From DASWOJ01 sp036398775 (GTDB lineage: Bacteria > Pseudomonadota > Alphaproteobacteria > Acetobacterales > Acetobacteraceae): DNA of 28,913 nucleotides. Below the pieces are notes generated by a model. It searched no databases. It was given only the letters and a program-made list of their open reading frames with translations, and had not been told where the DNA came from. The position numbers and the translations under genes are program-made. Below are positions 1 through 7,284 of this stretch, in pieces. The DNA lies in contig DASWOJ010000163.1 of NCBI GenBank assembly GCA_036398775.1, forward strand, positions 1 through 28,913, read 5' to 3'. Position 1 is the first letter of the stretch, and every line of letters starts with the position of its first letter.

Positions 1-630
1 ATAAACCTTAGGCGCATTGGCCTCGACACGTCCAAGGCCGTGTTCACCTTGCATGGCGTGGACCACGACGAGAAAGCCGTCCTGCGCCGCAACATGAGGC
101 GGACGGAGATGGAAGCGTTTTTCGCCAAGCTGCCGCCGACGTATGTGGCGCTTGAGGCATGTGGCGGCTCGCACCATTGGGGGCGTCGGCTGGCGGCCAT
201 AGGCCACACGGTGCAGCTGATCCCGCCGCAGTACGTGAAGCCGTTCGTCCGGCTCGGCAAGAACGACCGCAACGACGCCGAGGCGATCAGCGAAGCGGCG
301 ACATGGCCAGAGATGCCGAGCGTGGCGGTGAAGTCGGCCGAGCGGCAGGCCGAGGCGATCGTGCTCTCGGCGCGCTAGTTGCTGGTCCGGCAGCGGACGC
401 AGTTGGTCAACGCCGTACACGGTCACGCCGCCGAGTTCGGCATCGTGGCGGCCAAGAACATCAGCCAGCTGCCAGCGCTCCTTGAGGCCGTGGCTGCCGG
501 GGAGACTGTGCCGGACGCAGCCAAGCAGATGTTGGCGTTCCTGGGTGCACAAGTGGCTCAGCTCGACGCGCAGATCGGGGAGCTAGAACGCCGAATGAAG
601 CAGCAGCACAAGGCCAACCCAGTCAGCCAG
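1..630 (+). pseudogene. IS110-family transposase, truncated and interrupted by a stop
   Basis: The frame opened at base 1 reads an IS110-type N-terminus: IGLDTSKAVFTLHGVD near the start, then VALEACGGSHHW and the stretch around RLGKNDRNDAEAI. These hold the acidic residues expected of the DEDD RuvC-like catalytic domain. An in-frame TAG at 376-378 falls where the family usually has Arg-Asp/Glu-Leu-Leu. Downstream, LLVRQRTQLVNA and the coiled-coil-like region continue in the same frame. Similarity ends near 630, before the C-terminal Transposase_20 domain with its conserved serine. The protein is therefore broken by a nonsense codon and lacks its C-terminal half. The first codon is ATA where a family member would likely have ATG, but the window edge prevents a firm conclusion. 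The element ends inside an acyltransferase remnant. Confidence 0.88.
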
Positions 631-849
631 CTCCGGGCCGCGCGTGGTAGATGCGGTCAACGGCCTGGCCGATGACAAAGCCCGACATCGCAAAGAACAC
701 GAAGACCACGGCGCTTCCAGGGAATAGGCCGGTGAAGCGGTCGTGCCACCACACCGGCGCTGCATTCGCGGTGAAATGCTGGAACACGACAAGGCCGTCA
801 AGAAGAAGCCGGAACGCGCCGAATGGCCGATACTGCAAGGGGAACATGG
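631..849 (-). pseudogene. Acyltransferase-3 family membrane protein, N-terminal remnant
   Basis: On the minus strand an ATG at 849-847 follows an excellent AAGGAGG ribosome-binding site, and about 70 residues follow. They include FGAFRLLLDGLVVFQHF, then a hydrophobic segment with FFAMSGFVIGQAVD and IYHARP. This pattern (RLLLALLVVxxH, then FFxLSGFxI) is the start of OafA/YrhL-like acyltransferase-3 membrane enzymes, which O-acylate sugars and surface polymers. The usual protein is 350 residues or longer. Here the homology stops at about base 631, exactly where the IS110 remnant ends. The intact translation-initiation signals suggest the gene worked before the IS or a later deletion removed the rest. 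Family assignment rests on motif recognition only. Confidence 0.6.
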
Positions 850-961
850 GTCCTCCTTGAACAACGAGGTCGTGGCAGGAGTACTCCCGCCGCCCCTTTC
901 GGCTGTTGCGCCGCACCGCAAGCGCTTAACCAGCAGAGGCGTCCGATCCCACCCATAGCTC

Positions 962-1228
962 CTACCTGTAACGGCGCGCGATCATGTATGCCCCGACACG
1001 CAGGAGCACGACGCTGCCGAGGTCGAAGCGAACTGCTCCCGAAAGGTCCCATGTGGTCCAGTAGAAGGTGTCGGAGGCGAAGACGGGGTTAATCGGCCCG
1101 GTTGAGAAGGATGCGCCTTTGGCAGGCGGGTTTGAGCGACGTCCGGATGGTAAACGGCCTCTGGAGGATGGAAGACCCATGCTGCACCGCAGCAATGCAG
1201 AATGTCCATTATGGCAACCGTAATTCAA
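962..1228 (-). other. Possible C-terminal fragment of an unidentified protein
   Basis: An open frame on the minus strand ends at a TAG at 964-962. Its last 45 or so residues look protein-like (FASDTFYWTTWDLSG, then a hydrophobic stretch ending in MIARRYR), suggesting a final membrane segment with a positively charged tail. The upstream half of the frame is Arg/Ser/Pro-rich and does not look coded. I do not recognise the family. It may be the 3' remnant of a gene lost when the surrounding IS-rich segment rearranged, or it may be chance. Confidence 0.22.
1180..1194. promoter_or_regulatory. Palindromic repeat motif, copy 1
   Basis: The 15-mer TGCTGCACCGCAGCA is a perfect inverted repeat (TGCTGC-N3-GCAGCA). 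It lies just beyond the 3' end of cbtA. The same 15-mer occurs at 2270 and a close variant at 4565. Similarity to copy 2 continues for about 25 bases downstream (GCAGAxTGT, then ATGxCAACC), so the repeated unit is larger than the palindrome. The core matches the CTGC-N3-GCAG layout reported for the polyhydroxyalkanoate regulator PhaR; that link is an inference. Confidence 0.5.
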
Positions 1229-1932
1229 ACGGTGCCGAAGCGGCGGTAGAAATAGGCCGTGGAACTGCCAAGCACGGCCCAGGCCAGGAAGCTCACAACA
1301 GTCACCGCCACCACGAACTGATGCGCCAGGGTTTCAGGGGCTGCGCTGCCAGGTTCAATAGGTTGCGGTGCGCCCCACAGGTGGGGCAGGGCGATCAGCA
1401 GTATGGCCAGCACCGCCCATGCCCACTGCTTCCCATAGGCCAGCAGCGCCAGCCCGCCCCCTGTCAGGGCAGCGGTGGCCACCCACCAGACCTGGCGGCT
1501 GAGCAGCGGAGCCGCCGCCGTGCCCGGGACCTCGGGGGGCAGGCCCAGCCCAGGTGCCAGGGTGAAGGCAGCGAACCCCGCCAGGCCCCACCACAGCCCG
1601 GCCCGCCATGTGACCTCCCTGCCCCGCAGTGCGAACGCCGCGGCGAGCAGAAGCCCGTAGCCAATCGCGGCAAGAATGTCAGCGAGTGCAGTGTAGGCAG
1701 TGCGTTCCAGGCCGTCGCGAGGCTCCCAGGCATGGTCCTCGTGGTCGTGCGCCGCATTGTTGTGCGCCATTTCTAGCGGCTGGGCGGCGCGCCCGGCGTC
1801 GGCCGCGCGTTCATACACCTCCGCCCGCAGGATGACCGGCACGGTGCCGACCTGGTGCATGATGGTGACAAGCAGGCCGGTGAGCAGCCCGGCGCAGGCA
1901 GCGGCGAAAACGAGACGCCGAAGGATGGCCAT
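1225..1932 (-). CDS. cbtA: CbtA, predicted cobalt transporter subunit
   Basis: This 235-residue integral membrane protein starts at the ATG at 1932, eight bases after the end of cbtB. The N-terminus MAILRRLVFAAACAGLLTGLL forms the first membrane segment. It is followed by a loop rich in His and acidic residues (HNNAAHDHEDHAWEPRDGLER, about residues 70-90), then four more hydrophobic segments, with FxLAPGLGLPPEVPG and a C-terminal segment ending AYFYRRF. This layout is characteristic of CbtA, the five-segment subunit of the predicted CbtAB cobalt transporter. The histidine-rich loop is a plausible metal-capture site. The length is normal and the gene looks intact. Function in the family is predicted mainly from association with cobalamin genes; none are in this window. 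Confidence 0.9.
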   Translation of the reverse strand: MAILRRLVFAAACAGLLTGLLVTIMHQVGTVPVILRAEVYERAADAGRAAQPLEMAHNNAAHDHEDHAWEPRDGLERTAYTALADILAAIGYGLLLAAAFALRGREVTWRAGLWWGLAGFAAFTLAPGLGLPPEVPGTAAAPLLSRQVWWVATAALTGGGLALLAYGKQWAWAVLAILLIALPHLWGAPQPIEPGSAAPETLAHQFVVAVTVVSFLAWAVLGSSTAYFYRRFGTV

Positions 1933-1940
1933 AGCGCGTC

Positions 1941-2150
1941 CTAGTGGCAGGGAAACCCGTTGGAGTGCCGTGTATCGTGGGCCGCGTTGTGGACGGCCTC
2001 GATGTGCGAGAAGCCGATGCCCCATAGCAGCGTGACGCCGAGCGCGGCGACGGCGAGGGCCGATGCGACCACTTGGGCACGGGCCGGCGCAGCGGCCCCG
2101 GCTGGCTGGGCGGAAGCAGCGGACGATGTGAGAGTGTGTGCGTTGCTCAT
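1941..2150 (-). CDS. cbtB: CbtB, small cobalt transporter subunit
   Basis: This 69-residue protein starts at the ATG at 2150-2148, with GGAG six bases upstream. It has a short Ala/Ser-rich N-terminus, one membrane helix (about residues 25-45) and the hallmark C-terminal tail HNAAHDTRHSNGFPCH, whose His and Cys residues likely bind metal. It is the first gene of a two-gene unit with cbtA. Many cbtBA loci are preceded by a cobalamin riboswitch; none is recognisable in the roughly 175 bases upstream. The palindromic motif at 2270 is the only regulatory-looking element seen there. Confidence 0.9.
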   Translation of the reverse strand: MSNAHTLTSSAASAQPAGAAAPARAQVVASALAVAALGVTLLWGIGFSHIEAVHNAAHDTRHSNGFPCH

Positions 2151-2269
2151 CGAAATCTCCGGTGTGGCAGCCCTTTGCCTGGCAGGTGATATGGCCGCGT
2201 TGCTTGCCGATGTCCAACGTTCGTGACGTATGGCCGGGGTTGGCCGAGGCGCCGATGGCGACCATTCTA

Positions 2270-2284
2270 TGCTGCACCGCAGCA
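2270..2284. promoter_or_regulatory. Palindromic repeat motif, copy 2, upstream of cbtB
   Basis: This is an identical copy of TGCTGCACCGCAGCA, about 120 bases upstream of the cbtB start and just downstream of the LysE-family stop codon. Read on the minus strand it is followed by TAGAAT, a possible -10 element. The position fits an operator or promoter element for cbtBA. The regulator is not known from this sequence. Confidence 0.5.
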
Positions 2285-2325
2285 AAGCAGAGTGTGTAGC
2301 TATGACAACCAGCGGGTGGAGGTGG

Positions 2326-2931
2326 TCAGCGCCTCAGGGCGAGCACCACTCCTGCGCCGACCAGCACGCCGCCGCCGGCACGGTTGAACCGGCGCCGCAC
2401 CGAAGGTCGCCGAACCAGGGAGGACACGCGCCCAGCCAGCGCCGCCCACAGCAGCACGCTGGTCGAAGCCATGGCAACGAAGCTCACGACCAGGATCGCG
2501 GCCTGCGGCAGAAACGGCGCGGACGGCGCCATGAACTGCGGCACAAAGGCGACGAAGAACGCGATGCCCTTGGGGTTCAGCGCCGTCACCACGTAGGCCT
2601 GGCGGAAGGCCGCTGCCGCCCTGAGTGGCGGTGCAGCATCCGCGGACACCGGCGCGCGCCAAAGCCGCACGCCGAGGTAGACCAGGTAAGCCGCGCCGAT
2701 CCACTTGAGCAGCATGAAGGCAGCAGCCGAGGCGGCCAGCAGCGCGCCTAGTCCGGCCAGGGACAGGGTCATGGCGGTGAGGTCCCCGAGTGCAACCCCC
2801 GCGACCAGCGGCAGCGCGTGCCGGCGTCCCGCACCCAGGGATTGGCCAATCACCATGAGGACGGTCGGCCCTGGGATGGCGAGCAGCACGGCGGTGGCGA
2901 GGAGGAAGGTCAGCCAGGCGTGGAACGTCAT
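2326..2931 (-). CDS. LysE/RhtB-family amino acid exporter
   Basis: This 201-residue protein starts at the ATG at 2931. An open frame continues upstream to 3069, but those residues are not hydrophobic and do not resemble the family. The first helix carries the diagnostic IPGPTVLMVIG, followed by GRRHALPLVAGVALGD. Further segments include KWIGAAYLVYLGVRLWR and the conserved ALNPKGIAFFVAFVPQF. Six membrane segments and this length are standard for LysE/RhtB exporters, which efflux amino acids such as lysine or homoserine lactone from the cytoplasm. The substrate cannot be told from the sequence. It lies upstream of cbtBA on the same strand but about 175 bases away, so it is probably transcribed separately. 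Confidence 0.88.
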   Translation of the reverse strand: MTFHAWLTFLLATAVLLAIPGPTVLMVIGQSLGAGRRHALPLVAGVALGDLTAMTLSLAGLGALLAASAAAFMLLKWIGAAYLVYLGVRLWRAPVSADAAPPLRAAAAFRQAYVVTALNPKGIAFFVAFVPQFMAPSAPFLPQAAILVVSFVAMASTSVLLWAALAGRVSSLVRRPSVRRRFNRAGGGVLVGAGVVLALRR

Positions 2932-3209
2932 GCCGGCGATGCTAGAACCTGAACGGCCTGACTGCCAACAGAGACCACGGCAGCTACGCGGCAAAGCTCT
3001 GCCCATGCCGGTTTCTGCACCGTATCCAATCGACAACGGGTGATATGGATGACCGCAGCACTGTAACATCTCGCCAAGCGCCGGACTGAAAGCCTAGTAC
3101 GTCCATATCCTGCCTCAGTTCAGCCACCGTGCCGGCACATGTAAGTCGCTGACGGACACTGGCAGCCGGTGTTCAGCACCTCGATGGCTTGGACGCGGGA
3201 GGGTGACAG

Positions 3210-4508
3210 GTGGCAACGATCACACGCCAGGACGGCACAACCATCACGCTGAACCTTGGCTCGAACGAAGCCTACGCCAGCCCGGTGGCGGCGGAGATTT
3301 CCCAACTTCTGGCCGCGGGCCTGCCTCCACTCACCGCCGATCCAAGCAGTCAGCCACCGGCCAGCACAGGCGCAGTCATACTGAGCACAAGCGGCGGAAC
3401 CGGGATGGGCAGTGACGTCCCGTACGAAGTCACCGTCGCCTACCTGCCTGGCCCGCCAATCCCTGGGGTCCCCCGCAGCGGAGTGGTGAACGTCCCGGCC
3501 AACGGCCCCAGTGCCAATGCCCTGTTCCTGCTCGACACCGATGCTTACACCCTGCAACTCAATGGCGGCAGCGGCACCGTCATCACCGGCGACGGCAATG
3601 ACACCATCGCATCAGCCGGCAACTTCGCCATACGTACCGGCATCGGCAATGACGTGATCTTCGCTTACGGCGACAACACCGTCGCTGCTGGCGGCAGCCT
3701 TGGCTATGCCACCCACACTAGCCTCGTCGCCAACGGCAGCAACATCATCGTCTCCGGCAACGGCAACGATACCATTGCCATGAGTGGCATTTCTGATGTG
3801 GTTTTCGGCTCCGGCTACGGCACAGACACGATCAATGGCGGCTCGGGCTACGCAGAGATCGCCCCGGGGTCGCAGAACATCAACTTCGTCGGCGGCCTTG
3901 GCGCCACCACGGTCTTTGCCGGCACGGGCAGCGACACCGTAAGCCTGGGCAACGACGGCGGCCTGGTGTTCGGTGGCACGGCGGGCCACAACAACCTTAC
4001 AGGCGGCGGCGCCCTTAGCGGCGGCGGCAGCACCCAAAGCTCCACCCTGTTCGGCGGCGGCAACGGAGATTTATTGACCGCACGGGGCTACGGCCAAACA
4101 ACGCTCGTGGCCAATGGCAACGCGACGCTCACCGGCGCCGCATCCACTGCCAACAACATCTTCTACGGCCTGGTCGGCAACGCCTCCCTCCAGGGCGGCA
4201 ATGGCGCCGACACCTTCGTCGTTGGCGGCAGTACGGTGCCCGGCGGCGTGAGCGACACCGTGAACGGTGGGCCAGGCCAGGACCTCATCAGCATCCTGGC
4301 CGGGGGCACCGGCAGCAACATCACTATCACCTCGTTTACCGGGGCCGAGCGGGTCACGCTACAGGGCTATGCCGGCGGTTCCGCGACGGAGGCAGCGCGC
4401 GCCTTGGCCACGGCGCAGGTCGGCGTCAGTACGGTGCTGACGCTGTCCGACAACACCCGCATCACCTTCGTAGGTATCACCAACTTGACCAGCAGCAGTT
4501 TCGTCTAA
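3210..4508 (+). CDS. Secreted Gly/Asn/Asp-rich beta-repeat protein (RTX-like)
   Basis: This 432-residue protein starts at GTG 3210, with GGGAGGG about seven bases upstream. It has no Sec signal peptide. Residues 1-100 form a variable head. From about residue 110 there are repeated glycine-rich turns such as GDGNDTI, GIGNDVI, GNGNDTI and GGNGADTFVVGG. These resemble RTX/hemolysin-type calcium-binding nonapeptides and predict a parallel beta-roll. The last 60 residues form a separate conserved unit (SFTGAERVTLQGY through LSDNTRITFVGITNL) ending in a hydrophobic SSSFV. Lack of an N-terminal leader plus a conserved C-terminal unit is typical of type I secretion substrates. No type I ABC, MFP or TolC genes are nearby. 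It converges on a fragment of a paralogue. Function beyond calcium binding and surface location is unknown. Confidence 0.8.
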   Translation: MATITRQDGTTITLNLGSNEAYASPVAAEISQLLAAGLPPLTADPSSQPPASTGAVILSTSGGTGMGSDVPYEVTVAYLPGPPIPGVPRSGVVNVPANGPSANALFLLDTDAYTLQLNGGSGTVITGDGNDTIASAGNFAIRTGIGNDVIFAYGDNTVAAGGSLGYATHTSLVANGSNIIVSGNGNDTIAMSGISDVVFGSGYGTDTINGGSGYAEIAPGSQNINFVGGLGATTVFAGTGSDTVSLGNDGGLVFGGTAGHNNLTGGGALSGGGSTQSSTLFGGGNGDLLTARGYGQTTLVANGNATLTGAASTANNIFYGLVGNASLQGGNGADTFVVGGSTVPGGVSDTVNGGPGQDLISILAGGTGSNITITSFTGAERVTLQGYAGGSATEAARALATAQVGVSTVLTLSDNTRITFVGITNLTSSSFV

Positions 4509-4523
4509 GCATCTGCGTGAGGC

Positions 4524-4545
4524 TCGGCGGTTCGCGGTCCGCCGA
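4524..4545. terminator. Hairpin after the beta-repeat gene
   Basis: A 7-bp stem (TCGGCGG / CCGCCGA) with an 8-base loop starts 16 bases after the stop codon of the beta-repeat gene. There is no T-tract, so it may be a Rho-independent-like hairpin of weak type or an mRNA 3'-end stabiliser. It lies between two convergent reading frames. Confidence 0.35.
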
Positions 4546-4564
4546 TCGTGTGGTTCACATTGTA

Positions 4565-4579
4565 CACTGCACCGCAGCA
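4565..4579. promoter_or_regulatory. Palindromic repeat motif, copy 3 (variant)
   Basis: CACTGCACCGCAGCA shares the CTGC-ACC-GCAG core with the copies at 1180 and 2270 but differs in one outer arm. Read on the minus strand it is followed by TACAAT, at the same spacing as TAGAAT in copy 2. It sits between two convergent genes, so its target is unclear. Confidence 0.4.
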
Positions 4580-4658
4580 ACGCCGAAGGGTAGTTGTGAA
4601 AAGCTGTAAGTCCAATCATTGCGAGTGCGAGAGCAGATACTCGTAGGACTGCCCAATC

Positions 4659-4955
4659 CTATCCAAAGAAGCTCGCATCCGCCCGTGCGACGCCGACCAA
4701 GTTGATGACCGTGTGATCGGACAAGGTCGGCATCAGGTTTCCGGTGCCGTTCACCTGTATCGAAATCGTATCGGAAACCGCGTTGCTGCTGAAGCCCTGC
4801 AGGGTGATCCGGTCGGCGCCGGGCACGAAGTTGAACGATGCGAAGCTGCGCGCCGCGCCCGCGTTCAGCACCAACTGCGCTGCCATGGCGCCGAATGCGA
4901 AATCCGCCCCGCCCGAGCGGGCAATGATCGTGCTAGCGCCGAAGGCGAACACGGA
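4659..4955 (-). pseudogene. C-terminal fragment of a second beta-repeat protein
   Basis: About 98 residues on the minus strand end at a TAG at 4661-4659. They begin VFAFGASTIIARSGGADFAFG and continue to FVPGADRITLQGFSS and LSDHTVINLVGVARAD. These last parts align with the C-terminal unit of the intact protein at 3210-4508 (GAERVTLQGY and LSDNTRITFVGI), so the two are paralogues. No ribosome-binding site or plausible start precedes the fragment, and the calcium-binding repeat region is missing. I read it as the 3' remnant of a once full-length gene in convergent orientation to its relative. The upper boundary is where similarity fades. Confidence 0.68.
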
Positions 4956-4985
4956 CCATGGCGTCGATCTGGGCCAAATTCTCAT

Positions 4986-5535
4986 ACAGCATCTGTCAGG
5001 AAAGACGCTGACTAGCGGGCATCCTCGTGTTGAATACCTGAATGGGTTTCCTTACGGCTCAGACGCCTCGCGGCGTCCCGTTCATTAACTGCCAGATTAT
5101 CCTCCGTTATTCTGGCATCCTGGTGCCAGCCGAGCAGATCAGGACCGAAAACTCAGCGACAGCAGACTATTGCCTGGAGATGTGTGAGGATCTGGCTCGG
5201 ATCGCCGCCATGGTCCATCAGCGACCTAGCCGAGTCGTTTACGGTGCCTCGCCCAATAGTTTACCGGACCCTCGGGCGGCAACGGCCCGCCACATAGCAC
5301 CGGTAGAACCGTGCCAATTATCGGTTCTCCCGCACGAAGACATTGGTGGCCAAGTCAGTTGTTTGTTCTTTTACAGCGTCAACGGCAGCATGATAGCAAT
5401 TTATTTGCCAAATGGCATATTATCATAAGTCATAGTTTCTTACTGAGGCAGACTAGGCAACCTCGCCACCAGTGTCTTCGTGCGGGAGAACCAATTGAGG
5501 CTGTCCGAGAAAAACGGTGGACCACCCCAAACTGT
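4986..5535. other. Non-coding stretch containing an inverted-repeat element
   Basis: I find no convincing gene here. Open frames exist but have no ribosome-binding site and no recognisable protein character. The stretch is AT-richer than its surroundings from about 5350 to 5560. Its only clear structure is the inverted-repeat element at 5315-5497, annotated separately. Confidence 0.5.
5315..5497. repeat. Short element bounded by 28-bp inverted repeats (MITE-like)
   Basis: Bases 5323-5350 and 5465-5492 are inverted repeats matching at 27 of 28 positions. The outer ends begin GGTTCTCCCGCACGAAGACA. The match resumes outside as CAATT/AATTG, after a 3-base ATC insertion on the left. The enclosed 114 bases are AT-rich and contain a small palindrome (TGCCAAATGGCA) but no gene. 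Size, long terminal inverted repeats and lack of coding capacity fit a miniature inverted-repeat transposable element, or the abutted ends of a deleted transposon. No clear target-site duplication is visible. Confidence 0.6.
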
Positions 5536-5566
5536 ATGTGTATGCATATGCTCATTTGATACACAT
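5536..5566. promoter_or_regulatory. Likely vapBC operator
   Basis: An 8-bp perfect inverted repeat (ATGTGTAT at 5536-5543, ATACACAT at 5559-5566) is centred about 25 bases upstream of the vapB start. VapB antitoxins bind such palindromes through their N-terminal DNA-binding domain and autorepress the operon, alone or with VapC. The position and symmetry make this the best candidate operator; it probably overlaps the promoter. Confidence 0.6.
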
Positions 5567-5576
5567 CGAAGGTTCA

Positions 5577-5789
5577 ATGCGCACGAACATAGACATCGAC
5601 GACGACCTGATCGCCGAGGCGATGGCGGCTACAGGGCTTACGACGAAGAAGGCGACCGTCGAGGAGGCGTTACGGCGTCTTGTACGCCGTCATCAGCGGC
5701 TGGATGCACTCGCGGACATGGCGGGGCTTGGCTGGGACGGCGACCTTGCCGCTATGCGTGAGGAACGGACGCCTGACCCGCAATCATGA
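5577..5789 (+). CDS. vapB: VapB-type antitoxin
   Basis: This 70-residue protein starts at the ATG at 5577. An upstream in-frame start at 5517 would run through the palindromic operator and is less likely. The N-terminus MRTNIDIDDDLIAEAMAATG is the ribbon-helix-helix form seen in many alphaproteobacterial VapB antitoxins (MRTNIxIDDxLxxEA), followed by KKATVEEALRRLV. The C-terminal region (LGWDGDLAAMRE) is the acidic and aromatic segment that wraps the toxin's active site. Its stop codon overlaps the toxin start by four bases (ATGA), indicating translational coupling. The pair stands next to recombinase and repeat remnants, consistent with horizontally acquired DNA. Confidence 0.92.
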   Translation: MRTNIDIDDDLIAEAMAATGLTTKKATVEEALRRLVRRHQRLDALADMAGLGWDGDLAAMREERTPDPQS

Positions 5790-6181
5790 TCGTGGTGGAT
5801 AGCTCGGTCTGGATCGGCCTTCTGCGTGGCGCCGATAGCGGTCCGGTTCACAGGCTGCGCGGGTTTGCGGAAACGGAAGATGATCAGATCCTGGTCGGCG
5901 ACTTGGTCTTGCTGGAAGTTCTGCAAGGTGCCCGCGATGAGGCGCACGCTAGCCGCATTGAACGGAACCTGCGGCGCTACCCAGTCGTGCCCATGCTCAG
6001 CGACAGCCTGGGAGTCCTGGCCGCCCGCAACTACTGGCGCCTACGCGGGCGGGGTATCACGGTGCGCAAGACGGTGGACATGATCATCGGCACATACTGC
6101 CTTGAGGGTGGCCACATTTTGCTGCACGACGACCGCGACTTTGATCCGATGGCCCAGCACCTTGGCTTGCAGGTCACTTGA
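5786..6181 (+). CDS. vapC: VapC toxin, PIN-domain ribonuclease
   Basis: This 131-residue protein is a complete PIN domain. The acidic active-site residues are visible as Asp5 (VVDSSVWIGLL), Glu44 (LLEVLQG), Asp98 (TVDMIIGTYC) and the HDDRDFD cluster (Asp115, 116 and 118). These hold Mg or Mn ions for cleavage of RNA; VapC enzymes typically cut tRNA or rRNA when freed from VapB. All catalytic residues are intact, so the toxin is probably active. Coupled translation with vapB keeps antitoxin in excess. The gene ends only about 60 bases before the recombinase remnant. Confidence 0.93.
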   Translation: MIVVDSSVWIGLLRGADSGPVHRLRGFAETEDDQILVGDLVLLEVLQGARDEAHASRIERNLRRYPVVPMLSDSLGVLAARNYWRLRGRGITVRKTVDMIIGTYCLEGGHILLHDDRDFDPMAQHLGLQVT

Positions 6182-6242
6182 GGGCTGCCCGGACCCCCTC
6201 TTCCGGTAGCCCCGGATAGCCGCCCGGCGTCACCGCGGCCAG

Positions 6243-6728
6243 GTGCTGGTGGCCAAGCTCGACCGGCTGAGCCGCGACGTGCACTTCATCGCCGGGCTGA
6301 TGGCACGGCGGGTGCCGTTCCTGGTGGCCGAGTTGGGTGCCGACGTGGACCCGTTCATGCTGCACATCTACGCAGCCCTGGTAGAGAAGGAGTGTCGGAT
6401 GATCTCCGAGCGCACCCGGGCCGCACTGGCGGCCCGCAAGCAGCAGGGCGCTGTCCTAGGCAACCGGACCAACCTGGTAGAGGCTGGGGTGATAGGGGCG
6501 GCACGTACGGCTGAGGGCGCATTCCAATTTGCCGAAAATGTCGCGCCCGTCATGCAGCAGATCAGGGTCAGTGGCATCACCAGCCTGCGCGGCGTTACCC
6601 GCATCCTGAACGCGCGTGGCGTATGCACCGCACGCGGAGGCACCTGGGCCGCAACCCAGGTCCGCGTGGTCCTGGATCGCGCCGAAGCAGGCGTTGCGGT
6701 AGCTGCAGGCCATCCCCAAGCTGAATAA
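6243..6728 (+). pseudogene. Serine recombinase/resolvase, N-terminus missing
   Basis: The frame begins directly inside a resolvase domain: VLVAKLDRLSRDVHFIAGL, then VPFLVAELGADVDPFMLHIYAALVEKE and ISERTRAALAARK. These are the helix E region and end of the catalytic domain of serine recombinases. They are followed by a recombinase DNA-binding region (ITSLRGVTRILNARGV.TARGGTW). The first 70 or so residues, including the YxRVS motif with the nucleophilic serine, are absent. The bases between vapC and this point do not encode them in any frame. The fragment cannot catalyse strand exchange. It probably marks a deletion junction directly after vapC. Confidence 0.8.
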
Positions 6729-7284
6729 CCTTCGATCACTACGGCCCTACTTGGCCCAGGCGCTACAGGTGCTGCAGAAAGCAAACCTCCACAGTATTTA
6801 CTATGCCCGCCAGGATCGGAGCCCGCCAGAATGGACCAAAGCCAGCACGAGGCGAAGTCGCCTGCGGTTATCGCGCGTAGCGCAATTATGTGGCTTACCG
6901 CCGGCAAGCGTCCCGCCAATGCTCCCCACCATGCTCCTGGCCCATCTTAAACCTGTTCCCGCACGAACGCAGCCGGCCTGCGTCAGCCTGATAGTCAGCG
7001 CAGATATCGGACGCAGGGGAAATCTGAACATCCAGTGTGCTACGGAGCTGATCGGCGTCGAAACCCACCGCCGATTTACAGCCAGAACGCATCCGCTCGC
7101 TCGCAGCGGCGCCCTGGGCTCAACAGTCAAAGCGTAGGGCCGTTGCAACGACACACCGACGCGGCCCTTGCCGGACGCGCAGCTTGGAGCCGAGACCCAG
7201 CCGGTTCCCGCACCACGTCCGCGTGGGCCATTGACCCTGCTGGGCATCCGCCTGACACTTGCTGCCGACCTTGCGGAGAACGTG
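6729..7284. other. Gene-free stretch with decayed repeat, upstream of the ABC operon
   Basis: No intact gene is seen between the recombinase remnant and the binding-protein start. Open frames on both strands lack ribosome-binding sites and family resemblance. The part at 6993-7083 is a degenerate copy of sequence that recurs at 11871 (annotated separately). The promoter of the downstream operon should lie in the last 150 bases, but no clear -35/-10 pair stands out. Confidence 0.45.
6993..7083. repeat. Degenerate direct repeat, copy A
   Basis: The 51 bases starting GTCAGCGCAGATATCGGACG match the stretch starting at 11871 at about four of five positions. After an indel the match resumes at GCCGATTTACA. 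Translated on the minus strand both copies give a similar peptide (WMFRFPLRPISALT against WMSTFTLRPLSALT), suggesting a decayed common transposase or mobile sequence that I cannot name. The two copies lie in the same orientation on either side of the ABC transporter operon. Confidence 0.5.

Noticed and set aside
1941..1965. Sequence resembling a cobalamin-riboswitch B12 box near the end of cbtB
   Set aside because: The GCCACT-like string is the coding sequence of the conserved FPCH tail of CbtB and is not upstream of the gene. No riboswitch core was found in 2151-2325.
5042..5428. 128-codon open frame across the inverted-repeat region
   Set aside because: It has no ribosome-binding site, no protein-family features, and runs through the left arm of the inverted repeat. 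It is probably chance.
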